Assembly: GCA_963781805.1 (NCBI GenBank)
Contig: CAWAHF010000004.1
Location: 4,774,001-4,838,000 of the forward strand
DNA: 64,000 nucleotides
Source of the DNA: JAFGPL01 sp963781805
GTDB lineage: Bacteria > Bacteroidota > Bacteroidia > Bacteroidales > UBA10428
Direction: 5' to 3'
Shown: piece after piece, positions 27,785 to 37,312 of the stretch
Position numbering within the stretch: the first letter of the stretch is position 1
How the letters are laid out: every line of letters begins with the position of its first letter
Position numbers and translations under genes: made by a program
Notes under the pieces: generated by a model
Seen by the model: the letters and a program-made list of their open reading frames with translations, nothing else
Database searches by the model: none
Told to the model about the DNA's origin: nothing

Positions 27785-28516
27785 ATGACAGTTCAACCCT
27801 ATTCTGATAATCATTCAAGTAAAAAAACACAGGTTACGCTGATGTTTGACAATATCTCCCGCAGGTACGACTTCTTAAATCATTTTTTATCATTGGGTAT
27901 TGACAGGTATTGGAGAAAAAAAACAGTTAATTTCCTTAAAAACAAAGAACATAACATTATTCTTGATGTAGCAACGGGAACCGGCGATTTGGCTATTGCT
28001 GCATACAAGGTGCTGAAATCACGGAAAATTACAGGGATTGATATTTCTGAAAAAATGCTTGAAATCGGAAAAAAGAAAATTGCCACGAAGTATCCTCAAG
28101 CAGGTATTGAGCTAATGGCGGGTGATTCTGAAAAGCTTAATTTTGGGGAGAATCTGTTTGATGCAGTATTAGTGGCATTTGGGGTACGTAATTTTGAAAA
28201 CCTGGAAAAAGGATTGAATGAAATTCACAGGGTATTAAAACCAGAGGGATGGTTTGTAATGCTGGAATTTTCCAAACCGGCTCACTTCCCTGTAAAACAG
28301 CTATACGGATTTTACTTCAAAAATATCCTTCCGGTGATCGGAAAAATGTTTTCGAAGGATTCAGGTGCATATAAATATTTACCCAAATCAGTAAATGAAT
28401 TTCCCGAAAGAGAACATTTCCTCGAATATTTAAGAAAGTCGGGTTTTATTCATTGTTCATTCGAAACACTCACCTTTGGAATTGCATCGATTTATACAGG
28501 ACAGAAAAAATGGTAA
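27785..28516 (+). CDS. ubiE: Demethylmenaquinone methyltransferase (UbiE/MenG)
   Basis: 243 residues. SAM-binding motif I is ILDVATGTGDLAIAAY; further UbiE signatures are YDFLNHFLSLGIDRYWRKK near the N terminus, GVRNFENLEKGLNEIHRVLKPEG and LPKSVNEFPE near the end. It carries out the last C-methylation step in menaquinone (or ubiquinone) synthesis; menaquinone is expected in this phylum. It is followed by a PorT-type gene, an arrangement common in Bacteroidota. Confidence 0.95.
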   Translation: MTVQPYSDNHSSKKTQVTLMFDNISRRYDFLNHFLSLGIDRYWRKKTVNFLKNKEHNIILDVATGTGDLAIAAYKVLKSRKITGIDISEKMLEIGKKKIATKYPQAGIELMAGDSEKLNFGENLFDAVLVAFGVRNFENLEKGLNEIHRVLKPEGWFVMLEFSKPAHFPVKQLYGFYFKNILPVIGKMFSKDSGAYKYLPKSVNEFPEREHFLEYLRKSGFIHCSFETLTFGIASIYTGQKKW

Positions 28517-28673
28517 AAATATATTGACTAACCTGGTTTTCTTAATTCATAAAAATTTTAACTTAGTTACTTCAATTTAAATTAATCCTAATTTCTCTCA
28601 TTGCGTAAATTGAGATTTATATACTATTTTAGCAGCGAACTCGTTTAATCATTAGTTTTTAATTTCACTGAAT

Positions 28674-29429
28674 TTGAAAAAATTATTTCTGATTCTTTTT
28701 GGATTGATATCTCTGAACCTTTTGGCACAGAAACAAAAGGTTAAGAATGACCCCACTCATGATGACAATCCTCTTCATTTCGGTTTTTCCATTGGTTTAA
28801 ACACAATGGATTTCGATATAAAACAATCCAGTGAAGCTATAAGATTAAAAGTTTTCCCTGATGTTGTGGTTCTCAGACCTGGATTTCAGGTGCATGCAAT
28901 TTCAAACATCAGACTTGGAAAGTATTTTGATTTTAGAGTGTTACCCGGAATTTCATTTGGCGGAGAAAGAGAAATATCCTATTTTAATGTGGACGGTGGA
29001 ACAGCAATAAGCGGAATCGACAGCGTGGTTCGTATCGAGTCCAATTTTCTTGAAATGCCTATATTAATAAAATATAAAGCCAAACGTATAAATAATTTCA
29101 GACCCTTTCTTATTGGAGGCTTAAATCCCCGGTTTGATTTTGCAGCTACAAAAAAAACATGGGGTACTTCAAAAAAGGGCAGCAGTTTACTTTTACTGAA
29201 TGTATTCGATTATTATTATGAGATAGGATTTGGAGTTGATTTCTATCTCGAAAATTTTAAATTTGCCATTGAATTCAAGTATTCGGTCGGACTTACAGAT
29301 GTGTTGAAACGCAAATTAAATAACAAGGGTAACGGTCCTTCGGTTCCTCCGGAAGAATTTGCGATATACACAAATGTTATTGATAAAATTAACTCCAGGT
29401 TATTTATGGTTTCATTTCATTTTGAATAA
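28674..29429 (+). CDS. porT: PorT-type outer membrane protein of the type IX secretion system
   Basis: 251 residues starting at TTG (28674). The signal peptide MKKLFLILFGLISLNLLAQ is followed by an eight-stranded barrel with FGFSIGLNTMDFDIK, FQVHAISNIRLGKYFDFRVLPG, FLEMPILIKYKAKR and YYEIGFGVDFYLENFKFAIE, which are the hallmarks of the PorT family. PorT is an outer membrane part of the T9SS translocon. Its position right after ubiE/menG supports the call. Other T9SS genes are not in the window. Confidence 0.85.
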   Translation: MKKLFLILFGLISLNLLAQKQKVKNDPTHDDNPLHFGFSIGLNTMDFDIKQSSEAIRLKVFPDVVVLRPGFQVHAISNIRLGKYFDFRVLPGISFGGEREISYFNVDGGTAISGIDSVVRIESNFLEMPILIKYKAKRINNFRPFLIGGLNPRFDFAATKKTWGTSKKGSSLLLLNVFDYYYEIGFGVDFYLENFKFAIEFKYSVGLTDVLKRKLNNKGNGPSVPPEEFAIYTNVIDKINSRLFMVSFHFE

Positions 29430-29478
29430 ATCGGAAAACTTGGACTAATTTTGTACAGGTTTTATTAATATCCCGATT

Positions 29479-31041
29479 GTGCCACACGAAATAACCATTG
29501 ACCTTTCCCCGAAGGATTCTTCTCACGAGTCTTTTTATAAACCCATACTGGCAAAAAAGCTTAAAATAGACGAAAGTCAAATCAGGCAACTAAAAATACT
29601 GCGCAAATCGATAGATGCAAGAAGATTTAATATCCGGGTGAACATGGCTTTTCAGGTATTTTTGGTAAATGAATCCGAAGAAAATTCAGGTTGGCAACCA
29701 AACTTTAAAACCGTGCATAACAGCCAAGAAGTGATTGTAGTAGGTTCAGGGCCTGCCGGCCTGTTTGCAGCCCTTAGATTAATCAAGCTTGGACTTAAGC
29801 CGGTGATCATTGAAAGAGGTAAACCTGTCGATGAACGTATTAAAGATATTACTGCGCTTGATCAAAAAGGGGTGTTAGATACTGAGTCTAATTATTGTTT
29901 TGGTGAGGGCGGAGCCGGAACATTTTCTGATGGAAAACTTTATACCCGGTCTAAAAAAAGGGGAGATCACTACAAGGTTATGGAGATTCTTCAGTATCAT
30001 GGCGCTGATGAAGCCATTTTATATGAAGCTCATCCGCATATTGGTTCAGATAAATTGCCTCAAATAATTGCGGCTATACGAAAGACTATTCTTGATTCCG
30101 GAGGAAATTTTTTATTTGGTACCAAAGTGGAAGATTTTGTTATCAGCAATGATAAAATTTCGGCTATTATTACGAATAAAAATGAGAAGATTGCAGGAAG
30201 TGCAGTCATTCTGGCAACGGGCCATTCTGCGCGTGATATTTTCTTTTTATTGGACAAAAGAAATATTGAACTTGAGACCAAACCTTTTGCTATGGGTATC
30301 CGGGTCGAACATCCACAGCAATTGATAGATGAAATTCAATATCAAAATAGAAAAAGTAATTATCTGCCACCTGCAACTTACAATATTGTTCAGCAAGTAA
30401 ATGGCAGAGGAGTTTATTCCTTTTGTATGTGTCCCGGAGGACAAATCGTACCTGCTGTCACCTCTCCTGATGAAATAGTGGTAAATGGAATGTCGAATGC
30501 AAATCGAAATTCTGCATTTGCCAATGCTGGTCTGGTAGTTCAGATATTGCCCGCAGATTTTGAAAGGTATAATCATTATAAGGGATTGGCAGCCCTGAAA
30601 CTTCAGGAAGATTTTGAAAAGAATGCTTTTAATTCCATTGGAAACAGTCATTCTGCACCAGCACAAAAAATTGTGGATTTTATGCAAAACAGGCTTTCTT
30701 CGGTTTTACCTCCATGTTCCTATTTACCAGGTATTACAGCTTCACCAATGCATGAATGGATGCCACAATATCTGGTACATTCATTAAAAGCCGGATTAAA
30801 AGAGATTGATAAAAAAATGCATGGATTCATTTCGAACGATGCAATTATGGTTGGAGTGGAATCCAGAACATCATCACCTGTGCGGATACCACGTAATCCT
30901 GAAACGTGGGAACACATCCGGATAAGAGGATTATTTCCCTGTGGAGAGGGATCAGGCTATGCAGGAGGTATTATATCTTCAGCGGTTGATGGAGATCAGG
31001 CTGCAACCAGATGCTTTCAATACATTGAAAAAGGCAATTAA
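29479..31041 (+). CDS. FAD-dependent oxidoreductase (COG2509-like)
   Basis: 520 residues from a GTG start. A small N-terminal domain (about 1-85) comes before the dinucleotide-binding motif VVGSGPAGLFAALRLIKLG and the GxGxGE-type ENYCFGEGGAGTFSDGKLYTR signature typical of the uncharacterised FAD-dependent dehydrogenase group. Late parts are GEGSGYAGGIISSAVDG. Likely a cytoplasmic flavoprotein; the substrate is unknown, although relatives are linked with redox and quinone metabolism. It follows porT after about 50 bp. Confidence 0.85.
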   Translation: MPHEITIDLSPKDSSHESFYKPILAKKLKIDESQIRQLKILRKSIDARRFNIRVNMAFQVFLVNESEENSGWQPNFKTVHNSQEVIVVGSGPAGLFAALRLIKLGLKPVIIERGKPVDERIKDITALDQKGVLDTESNYCFGEGGAGTFSDGKLYTRSKKRGDHYKVMEILQYHGADEAILYEAHPHIGSDKLPQIIAAIRKTILDSGGNFLFGTKVEDFVISNDKISAIITNKNEKIAGSAVILATGHSARDIFFLLDKRNIELETKPFAMGIRVEHPQQLIDEIQYQNRKSNYLPPATYNIVQQVNGRGVYSFCMCPGGQIVPAVTSPDEIVVNGMSNANRNSAFANAGLVVQILPADFERYNHYKGLAALKLQEDFEKNAFNSIGNSHSAPAQKIVDFMQNRLSSVLPPCSYLPGITASPMHEWMPQYLVHSLKAGLKEIDKKMHGFISNDAIMVGVESRTSSPVRIPRNPETWEHIRIRGLFPCGEGSGYAGGIISSAVDGDQAATRCFQYIEKGN

Positions 31042-31196
31042 CGGTCAATGATTACAATACATTTATATTAACTTTTAAATTAAAAAATTTTTGCTATTTA
31101 CCTGTTATTCAACAATATAAATAATCGACTGTATGTTCTGTTTTTGTTTAAATAATTAAGTTTAATTAAATTCGCCGGAAAACTAAACCGTACACA

Positions 31197-32462
31197 TTGA
31201 AATTAAAAATTGAAAAATCAGCACTGAAAGGGGTAATACGCATTCCAGCCTCCAAGTCGCATACTATTAGAGCTGTGGCTCTTGCAGGAATTGCCGAAGG
31301 AAAATCGGTTCTGAAAAATCCTCTTTATTCCGCCGATGCCATTTCCTGCATTGACGGCATAAAAGAACTCGGAGCATTGGTAACGCAAGACAATGATCTT
31401 GTTATTACCGGTACGGGAGGATTACCCTTACCAACCTGCAAAAAGATTGATGTGGGAAATTCGGGTACTTCTTTAAGAATACTTACCGGATTGGCTTCGC
31501 TGGCGAATTTTCCTATTATGTTCGATGGAGATAACTCCATCCGTAACAGACCCATGATCCCGCTTCTGTCTGCATTGGAAAAGCTTGGGGTAAAAGTGGA
31601 ATCAACCGGGGGAAAATGTCCATTCACAATTACTGGTCCGCTTACAGGTGGTAAAACCACTGTAAATGGAATTAGTTCTCAATTTCTTACCGCTTTGTTA
31701 ATTGCCTGTCCGCTGGCCAGCCATGACACCGAAATAATGGTCGAAAATCTTCATGAACGCCCTTATGTTGAAATTACGCTTGATTGGTTGAGGAAGTTGA
31801 ATATCCGCTTTGAACAAAAAGGTCTTGATTGGTTTTATATTCCCGGTGGACAAATCTACAAAGCTTTTAAAAGAAGTATTCCGGCAGATTTCTCCTCTTC
31901 CACCTTTGCGGCGTGTGCAGCTGCAATTACAGGTTCTGAAGTGCTGATAAAAGGTCTGGATTTCGCTGACCACCAGGGAGATAAAGAAATTTTTACTTTC
32001 CTTCAGAAAATGGGAGCAAAGATTACACATACACCCGAAGGCGTTATTGTTAATAGCAATGAACTAAGAGGAATTGATATTGATATGAATAACACTCCCG
32101 ATGCATTGCCTGCACTGGCTGTTACCGGATGCTTTGCAAAAGGGACCACGCGACTGCTTAATGTAGCACAGGCAAGATTGAAGGAATGTGACCGGATTAA
32201 CGGAATCGCAACAGAGTTATCGAAAATGGGGGCCAATATTGAAGAATTGCAGGATGGATTAGTCATTCACGAAAGCGATCTTCACGGCACAGAGGTTCAT
32301 GGGTATGATGATCACCGTATGGTAATGGCCCTATCGATAGCCGGAATGGCTGCTTCGGGAGAAACCTTTGTGGACACAGCTGAGGCCATCCGGATAACTT
32401 ATCCAACTTATGTGGAAGACATGAAGGCTATAGGCGCAAATATGGAATCAGTAGCAAACTGA
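31197..32462 (+). CDS. aroA: 3-phosphoshikimate 1-carboxyvinyltransferase (EPSP synthase)
   Basis: 421 residues from a TTG start. It has the two inside-out beta/alpha half-barrels and the conserved IPASKSHTIRAVALAGIAEG, GNSGTSLRIL, RPMIPLLSALEKLG and the closing YDDHRMVMALSIAG. It moves the enolpyruvyl group of PEP to shikimate-3-phosphate, the sixth shikimate step. The PASKSH and GNSGTSLR segments fit a normal enzyme. Followed after 46 bp by aroC and then aroK. Confidence 0.95.
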   Translation: MKLKIEKSALKGVIRIPASKSHTIRAVALAGIAEGKSVLKNPLYSADAISCIDGIKELGALVTQDNDLVITGTGGLPLPTCKKIDVGNSGTSLRILTGLASLANFPIMFDGDNSIRNRPMIPLLSALEKLGVKVESTGGKCPFTITGPLTGGKTTVNGISSQFLTALLIACPLASHDTEIMVENLHERPYVEITLDWLRKLNIRFEQKGLDWFYIPGGQIYKAFKRSIPADFSSSTFAACAAAITGSEVLIKGLDFADHQGDKEIFTFLQKMGAKITHTPEGVIVNSNELRGIDIDMNNTPDALPALAVTGCFAKGTTRLLNVAQARLKECDRINGIATELSKMGANIEELQDGLVIHESDLHGTEVHGYDDHRMVMALSIAGMAASGETFVDTAEAIRITYPTYVEDMKAIGANMESVAN

Positions 32463-32508
32463 AAATATATTTATAATCATTATACACTTTTAACTAAAAC
32501 TAAAAAAA

Positions 32509-33831
32509 ATGCTTGGTTGTACGTATGGAGATTTATTTAAGACCACTGTAGCAGGGGGTTCATATCAGGAAGGTTTATCTATCAATATACAAGGAGTACC
32601 CCCCGGATATTATTTTACCGAAGAAGAAATATATACCGAGCTTATGCTCAGAAAGCCAGGACAAGGCGAATTAACCTCACCCAGACGGGAGGCCGATGTT
32701 CCGATTATTTACAGTGGGGTAAATGCTGCCAACACCATGCCGGGGTATAAAAATAAGGGGTATACCAATGGCACCCCCTTGGTAATCCTGATTCCAAATG
32801 TCGACAGGCATTTTGAACATATTGAGCAATATCAGCTTACCAACCGGACTCCCAGGCCCGGTCATGCATCGTATGCATCCTACCAGAAATATGGAGAATT
32901 TGATGATTCCATTGGCGCTGGGTTTTTTAGTGGAAGATATACCTCTTCGATTGTTGCAGCAGGATGTATTGCAAAGCGGGTACTTAAAGATCACGGGATA
33001 GAGGTTGTTTCGTTTGTAAAGGAAGCAGCCGGTATCCGAATGAAGGATATGCCGGTTGATGTTATCAGGAAAAAAGCAGCGGCATATCGTGAGGTAAGAA
33101 AAAAATACGACCCTGTTTATCTGGAAATTTTTGGTTCGGGTAAATTTAAAACGGATATGCGGTTTTTTGAGAAAATTGCTCTCCTGACTGAGCTTGAAAA
33201 GAGAATTCCGGATATTCCCAAACCAAAATTTGATGAACAGGAAATACGGGATAAATACGGGATAAATCCGAAACTATTCTGTCCTGATTTGGAAGCCGCT
33301 GATGCTATGAACGAAGAAATTCTCAGGATAATGAAAGAAGGAGATTCCTCCGGAGGTCTTGTTGAAGTAATTGTTACAGGTGTTCCTGCAGGTGTTGGAG
33401 AACCGGTTTTCAATAAACTCGACGGTGAACTGGGCCGTTTGATGAGTATTGGAACCGTAAAAGCGGTTGAAATTGGTTGTGGTATGCAAGCAGCAAATAT
33501 GACAGGCTCACAGTGCAACGATGCCTTGAGAATTGAAAATGGCAAAGTAAAATTCCTTTCAAACAATGCAGGAGGAATTACCGGAGGATTAACTACCGGA
33601 CAGGACATCATTGCCCGTGTTACTGTAAAACCAACTCCTACCATCGCCAAACCACAGCAGACTATCGATAAGGTTAGCCTGGAAAATAAAGATCTGGAGG
33701 CTGTTACACGTCGTGATCCAACCATTGTGGCCCGCATGTGGCCGGTTGTTGAGGCATATACAGCTTTGATTATTCTGGACGCTTTTGCGCATCATCTTGG
33801 ATATCAGGCATTGAAACCAAAGAAAAAATAA
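32509..33831 (+). CDS. aroC: Divergent chorismate synthase
   Basis: 440 residues; most bacterial chorismate synthases have about 350-400. The family backbone is clear: RKPGQGELTSPRREADV, RPGHASY (His119), GDSSGGLVEVIVTGVPAGVGEPVF, SNNAGGITGGLTTGQ and KPTPTIAKPQQTID. However, the usual GESHG near the N terminus reads GGSYQ (His replaced by Tyr19), the glycine/arginine-rich GGGRSSARET region reads SIGAGFFSGRYTSS, and RHDPC reads RRDPT. There is an insert of some 60 residues around 180-265. It sits between aroA and aroK, so it is probably the working enzyme of the pathway or a close variant. Reaction: EPSP to chorismate, FMN-dependent. Confidence 0.75.
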   Translation: MLGCTYGDLFKTTVAGGSYQEGLSINIQGVPPGYYFTEEEIYTELMLRKPGQGELTSPRREADVPIIYSGVNAANTMPGYKNKGYTNGTPLVILIPNVDRHFEHIEQYQLTNRTPRPGHASYASYQKYGEFDDSIGAGFFSGRYTSSIVAAGCIAKRVLKDHGIEVVSFVKEAAGIRMKDMPVDVIRKKAAAYREVRKKYDPVYLEIFGSGKFKTDMRFFEKIALLTELEKRIPDIPKPKFDEQEIRDKYGINPKLFCPDLEAADAMNEEILRIMKEGDSSGGLVEVIVTGVPAGVGEPVFNKLDGELGRLMSIGTVKAVEIGCGMQAANMTGSQCNDALRIENGKVKFLSNNAGGITGGLTTGQDIIARVTVKPTPTIAKPQQTIDKVSLENKDLEAVTRRDPTIVARMWPVVEAYTALIILDAFAHHLGYQALKPKKK

Positions 33832-33843
33832 AATGTTTATTGA

Positions 33844-33868
33844 GGGAGCAGAAAATGCTCCCTTTTTT
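33844..33868 (+). terminator. Intrinsic terminator after aroC
   Basis: Arms GGGAGCA and TGCTCCC around a five-base loop, followed by six T. It separates aroC from aroK, so aroK needs read-through or its own promoter. Confidence 0.9.
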
Positions 33869-33924
33869 AACTGAAGACCGAAATTTTTGATTTTAAACTG
33901 AAAACTTTAAGGCGGATCTGTATC

Positions 33925-34434
33925 ATGAGATACTTCATTATAGGTTATAAAAGCAGTGGGAAGACCACTATTGGCAAAAAGTTAGCCCATCGGCTCAATA
34001 TGGATTTTATCGATTTGGACAAATTTATTGAGGAGATGACAGGCAGCTCGGTACCTGAAATTTATACAGATCAGGGGGAAACCGAATTTAGAAATATTGA
34101 ATGGAAAGCATTAAAACAGGTGGTTACAAAAGACAATCTTGTTGTATCAACCGGAGGAGGTGTTCCCTGCCATTGTGACAATATGAACCTGATGGAAAAA
34201 TACGGGGAAGTTATTTACCTGAAAATGGATAACAACACCCTGGTAAACCGGCTGGAAAAAGCAACTGTTGACCGTCCGATTGTTAAAAACAAAACAAGGG
34301 AAGAGCTTCATGTGTATATACAAGATTTACGTGAACGGTGTGAACACCATTATCTGCGTGCAAGGTTCATAGTTGATGGAAAAACCCTGAAGATCGATGA
34401 ACTGGTCAGTCTATTGAAAGATACTAAGGAATGA
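33925..34434 (+). CDS. aroK: Shikimate kinase
   Basis: 169 residues. The P-loop is GYKSSGKTTIGKKLA, followed by the shikimate-binding DLDKFIEE and RNIEWKAL, the GGGVPC motif, and the lid arginine in ATVDRPIV. It phosphorylates shikimate at the 3-position. Length and motifs are normal. It completes the aroA-aroC-aroK group. Confidence 0.95.
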   Translation: MRYFIIGYKSSGKTTIGKKLAHRLNMDFIDLDKFIEEMTGSSVPEIYTDQGETEFRNIEWKALKQVVTKDNLVVSTGGGVPCHCDNMNLMEKYGEVIYLKMDNNTLVNRLEKATVDRPIVKNKTREELHVYIQDLRERCEHHYLRARFIVDGKTLKIDELVSLLKDTKE

Positions 34435-34473
34435 ATCTTCCTTACCTGAGAAAAAGTTAAATTGATCTTGTAT

Positions 34474-34494
34474 CCGGGAAAATCTCTTTCCCGG
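34474..34494. terminator. Hairpin between converging genes
   Basis: A perfect 8-bp stem (CCGGGAAA / TTTCCCGG) with a 5-base loop lies between aroK and the first lepB. No long T run follows on either strand, so termination is only probable. Confidence 0.45.
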
Positions 34495-34538
34495 GAAGTT
34501 CTTAAAATTCTGTTATAATCAATAAACCTGTATCTTAG

Positions 34539-35924
34539 CTATTTAATAACCATGAACATTCTGTTCCACCTGATTTTTTTAAGAAATGGCTTATTCTTAT
34601 CAATAGACAACCAAACAAATTTTGGTTTTCCGACAACATGATCTTCGGGAACAAATCCCCAAAATCTTGAATCGAGACTGCTATGACGGTTATCTCCCAT
34701 CATCCAGTAGTAATTCATCTTAAATGTATATGTATTGGTTTGCTCACCATTGATGAATATTTTCCCGTCTTTTACCTCCAGCAGATTTTTCTCATAGTAG
34801 CCAATAATTCTTCTGAGAAATGGCAGATTTGAGGAATCAAGTGTCACAGTTACTCCCTTTTTAGGAATATAAATGGGTCCGAAGTTATCAAGTGTCCAAC
34901 GGTAATTGGTATCATGAGGGAATAACTGGTAATCGTATGTGTCAAATCTCGGGTCTCTTCTTACTTCTAATACATTATTGAAATTACTAATCTTTTCAAC
35001 CTCCGATTCTGTTAAAGGTGCAAGCAAATGAGGTGTACCCTGAATACGCTGATAATTGGTTATATCCATTCTGTCCAATACCCTTTCGGAAATAGTGGCG
35101 CCACTCTTTACGATAATATAATAATAAAACTGAACTCCCGGTATATCCTTTTCAGGCTTGCCATTTACAAATACTTGTCCGTTAATTATTTTTAGTGTAT
35201 CGCCGGAAATTGCCACACACCGCTTTATATAATTGTCTCTTCTGTCCACGGGCCGTACAACAATATCAAATCTGTCCCAAATATGCTGCCGGGCAATTGC
35301 ATAATATTCATTATCCGTTTTAAGAGGTCTGTGATAATATTCATCAATCTGTTTGTACATCATTACCGAATCTCTAATAATGGAATAATAGCTGGTAGTC
35401 TGATTTTGAATAACCACTGTATCGCCTGCCGGAAAGTTAAAAACTACTACATCGTCTCTTTTAATTTTGCCAAAACCGGCAAGTCTTTTATAAGGAAGCT
35501 TAATCCATTCTACGTATGACTTGGTCTTGGTCGTAAGAGGAAGCGTATGCTGTGAAAATGGAAAAGCTATAGGAGTGTTTGGTATTCTGGGACCAAAGGC
35601 AACTTTACTAACATATAGATGATCCCCAATTAAAAGCGACTTTTCCATCGAACCGGTGGGGATTTTATAATTCTGAAATAAAAAGATATTAATCAGAGTA
35701 ACTGCTATAACTGCAAAAATCAGGGCATCGAGCCATTCCACAACAGTACTGTTTTTTTCATTACGCTTTTTCCAGAAACTCCAGTTAACTTTTTTGGTTA
35801 TATAAATATCGAATATTACAATAAGCCCAAACAAAAACCAATAATTATGTAACCATACTACCCATAATACATAGATAACCGCAGCAATTCCAAACTTTAC
35901 ACTATCTTTTTTAAGAAAATTCAT
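34539..35924 (-). CDS. lepB: Signal peptidase I (first of two)
   Basis: 461 residues. Two N-terminal hydrophobic stretches (about 12-46) and a further helix (about 66-86) come before the catalytic Ser92 in PTGSMEKSLL; the general base Lys234 lies in NYIKRCVAISGD. GDNRHSSLDSRFWGFVP marks the last family box. The region between Ser and Lys and between Lys and the last box contains long inserts, typical of Bacteroidota SPase I. It cleaves signal peptides of exported proteins on the periplasmic side. A paralogue lies 26 bp upstream. Confidence 0.93.
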   Translation of the reverse strand: MNFLKKDSVKFGIAAVIYVLWVVWLHNYWFLFGLIVIFDIYITKKVNWSFWKKRNEKNSTVVEWLDALIFAVIAVTLINIFLFQNYKIPTGSMEKSLLIGDHLYVSKVAFGPRIPNTPIAFPFSQHTLPLTTKTKSYVEWIKLPYKRLAGFGKIKRDDVVVFNFPAGDTVVIQNQTTSYYSIIRDSVMMYKQIDEYYHRPLKTDNEYYAIARQHIWDRFDIVVRPVDRRDNYIKRCVAISGDTLKIINGQVFVNGKPEKDIPGVQFYYYIIVKSGATISERVLDRMDITNYQRIQGTPHLLAPLTESEVEKISNFNNVLEVRRDPRFDTYDYQLFPHDTNYRWTLDNFGPIYIPKKGVTVTLDSSNLPFLRRIIGYYEKNLLEVKDGKIFINGEQTNTYTFKMNYYWMMGDNRHSSLDSRFWGFVPEDHVVGKPKFVWLSIDKNKPFLKKIRWNRMFMVIK

Positions 35925-35950
35925 TTTTATTTGTTTTAAGTAAAAATTAT

Positions 35951-37294
35951 TTAGCGGATAAATTTAAACATATTTTTCCATCGTATTTTTCTTTTTGACT
36001 GATTATTCTTATCAATCGATAACCAGACAAAAAATGCTCTCCCGATTATGTGGTCTTCCGGAACAAAACCCCAGAACCTTGAATCATTTGAATTATGACG
36101 GTTGTCTCCAAGCATAAAGTAATAATCCATTTTAAAGATGTACTTGTCTGAAAGCGAATCGTTAATAAATATTGAGTCGCCTTTAACAATAAGTTTATTG
36201 TGTTCATAATCTGAAATAATTCTACTATATAACGGCAGATTATCAATAGAAATTTTAACAGTTTTATTTTTTTCCGGAACTACTACGGGGCCGAAATTGT
36301 CCTCGGTCCATAAATATTTTGAGCTAAAAGGAAAAACCTGCGTATTAATTGCCATAGGATCGATGCTTTCGTGCTTTCTGATACCTTTTACCTGTTTATA
36401 TTTTCGTATCTGAACCAGCTGATTTTTAGTGAGGGGAACTTCATAAATTGAATTAAATTCATTGTAGTTTATATCATACAATGAGATATTCAAATCTCTG
36501 AATATGGAAGAATCGAGAGTATTATCGGCAATAAAAAAGTAGTTGTATTGCAGGTTAGGTGGCTGCTTTTCTTTTCCCCCGTTAATAAAGGCAATCCCAT
36601 GCATTAGTGATACAGTATCTCCTGGAATGCCAATACATCGCTTAATGTAATACTCCCTTTTATCGACGGGTCTCGTTCGTATTTTATAATTCTTTTTCAA
36701 GTATTCACTGCCTACTCTTCTGTCCAATGTGTAATAGGTTTCATCGGTCTTCGGAAAATCAAAAATTACCGTGTCTCCTTCGGGAAAATTAAAAACTACC
36801 AAATCATCGTTGTGCACTTTACCAAACCCCTTAAGGCGTTTGTAAGGAAGTTGAAAAAATGAAAAATAGGATTTCCTGGTTTTTGTAAACGGAATCGTAT
36901 TATGGGTAAAGGGAAGCGATAAGGGAGTCATTGGCAGTCTCGGTCCATAACTTAGTTTACTTACAAAAATATAATCCCCGACATTAATTGTTTTCTCCAT
37001 TGAAGAGGTTGGTATAGTGAAGGCTTCAATAAAGAAAAGTCTTAGAAAATAAGCAATTATTGCTGCTACAATAAAAGCATCAATGAGATCTGTCAAAAAT
37101 TTTCTTCTTCTTTTTTCCTTGTCTCTTTTTTTCCAGAAGGTCCAGTTAACAAATTTTGTTATAAAAATATCGAATAATACAATCAACCCGAATAAAAACC
37201 AGTAATTTTCAATCCATACAACAAAAAGTGTGTAAAATACGGTTGCGATGAATAATTTGAAAAACGGGTTCCTGAAATTTATCGAATCGAACAA
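35951..37294 (-). CDS. lepB: Signal peptidase I (second, tandem paralogue)
   Basis: 447 residues, built like its neighbour: catalytic Ser98 in PTSSMEKTI, Lys218 in YYIKRCIGIPGD, and a final GDNRHNSNDSRFWGFVPEDH. The two proteins share most of their core and differ mainly in the long middle insert, so they arose by tandem duplication. Both keep the catalytic pair, so both should be active; they may prefer different substrates. It starts 18 bp after dapB ends, in the same direction. Confidence 0.93.
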   Translation of the reverse strand: MFDSINFRNPFFKLFIATVFYTLFVVWIENYWFLFGLIVLFDIFITKFVNWTFWKKRDKEKRRRKFLTDLIDAFIVAAIIAYFLRLFFIEAFTIPTSSMEKTINVGDYIFVSKLSYGPRLPMTPLSLPFTHNTIPFTKTRKSYFSFFQLPYKRLKGFGKVHNDDLVVFNFPEGDTVIFDFPKTDETYYTLDRRVGSEYLKKNYKIRTRPVDKREYYIKRCIGIPGDTVSLMHGIAFINGGKEKQPPNLQYNYFFIADNTLDSSIFRDLNISLYDINYNEFNSIYEVPLTKNQLVQIRKYKQVKGIRKHESIDPMAINTQVFPFSSKYLWTEDNFGPVVVPEKNKTVKISIDNLPLYSRIISDYEHNKLIVKGDSIFINDSLSDKYIFKMDYYFMLGDNRHNSNDSRFWGFVPEDHIIGRAFFVWLSIDKNNQSKRKIRWKNMFKFIR

Positions 37295-37312
37295 TGTCGG
37301 ATATTTTTTTGA

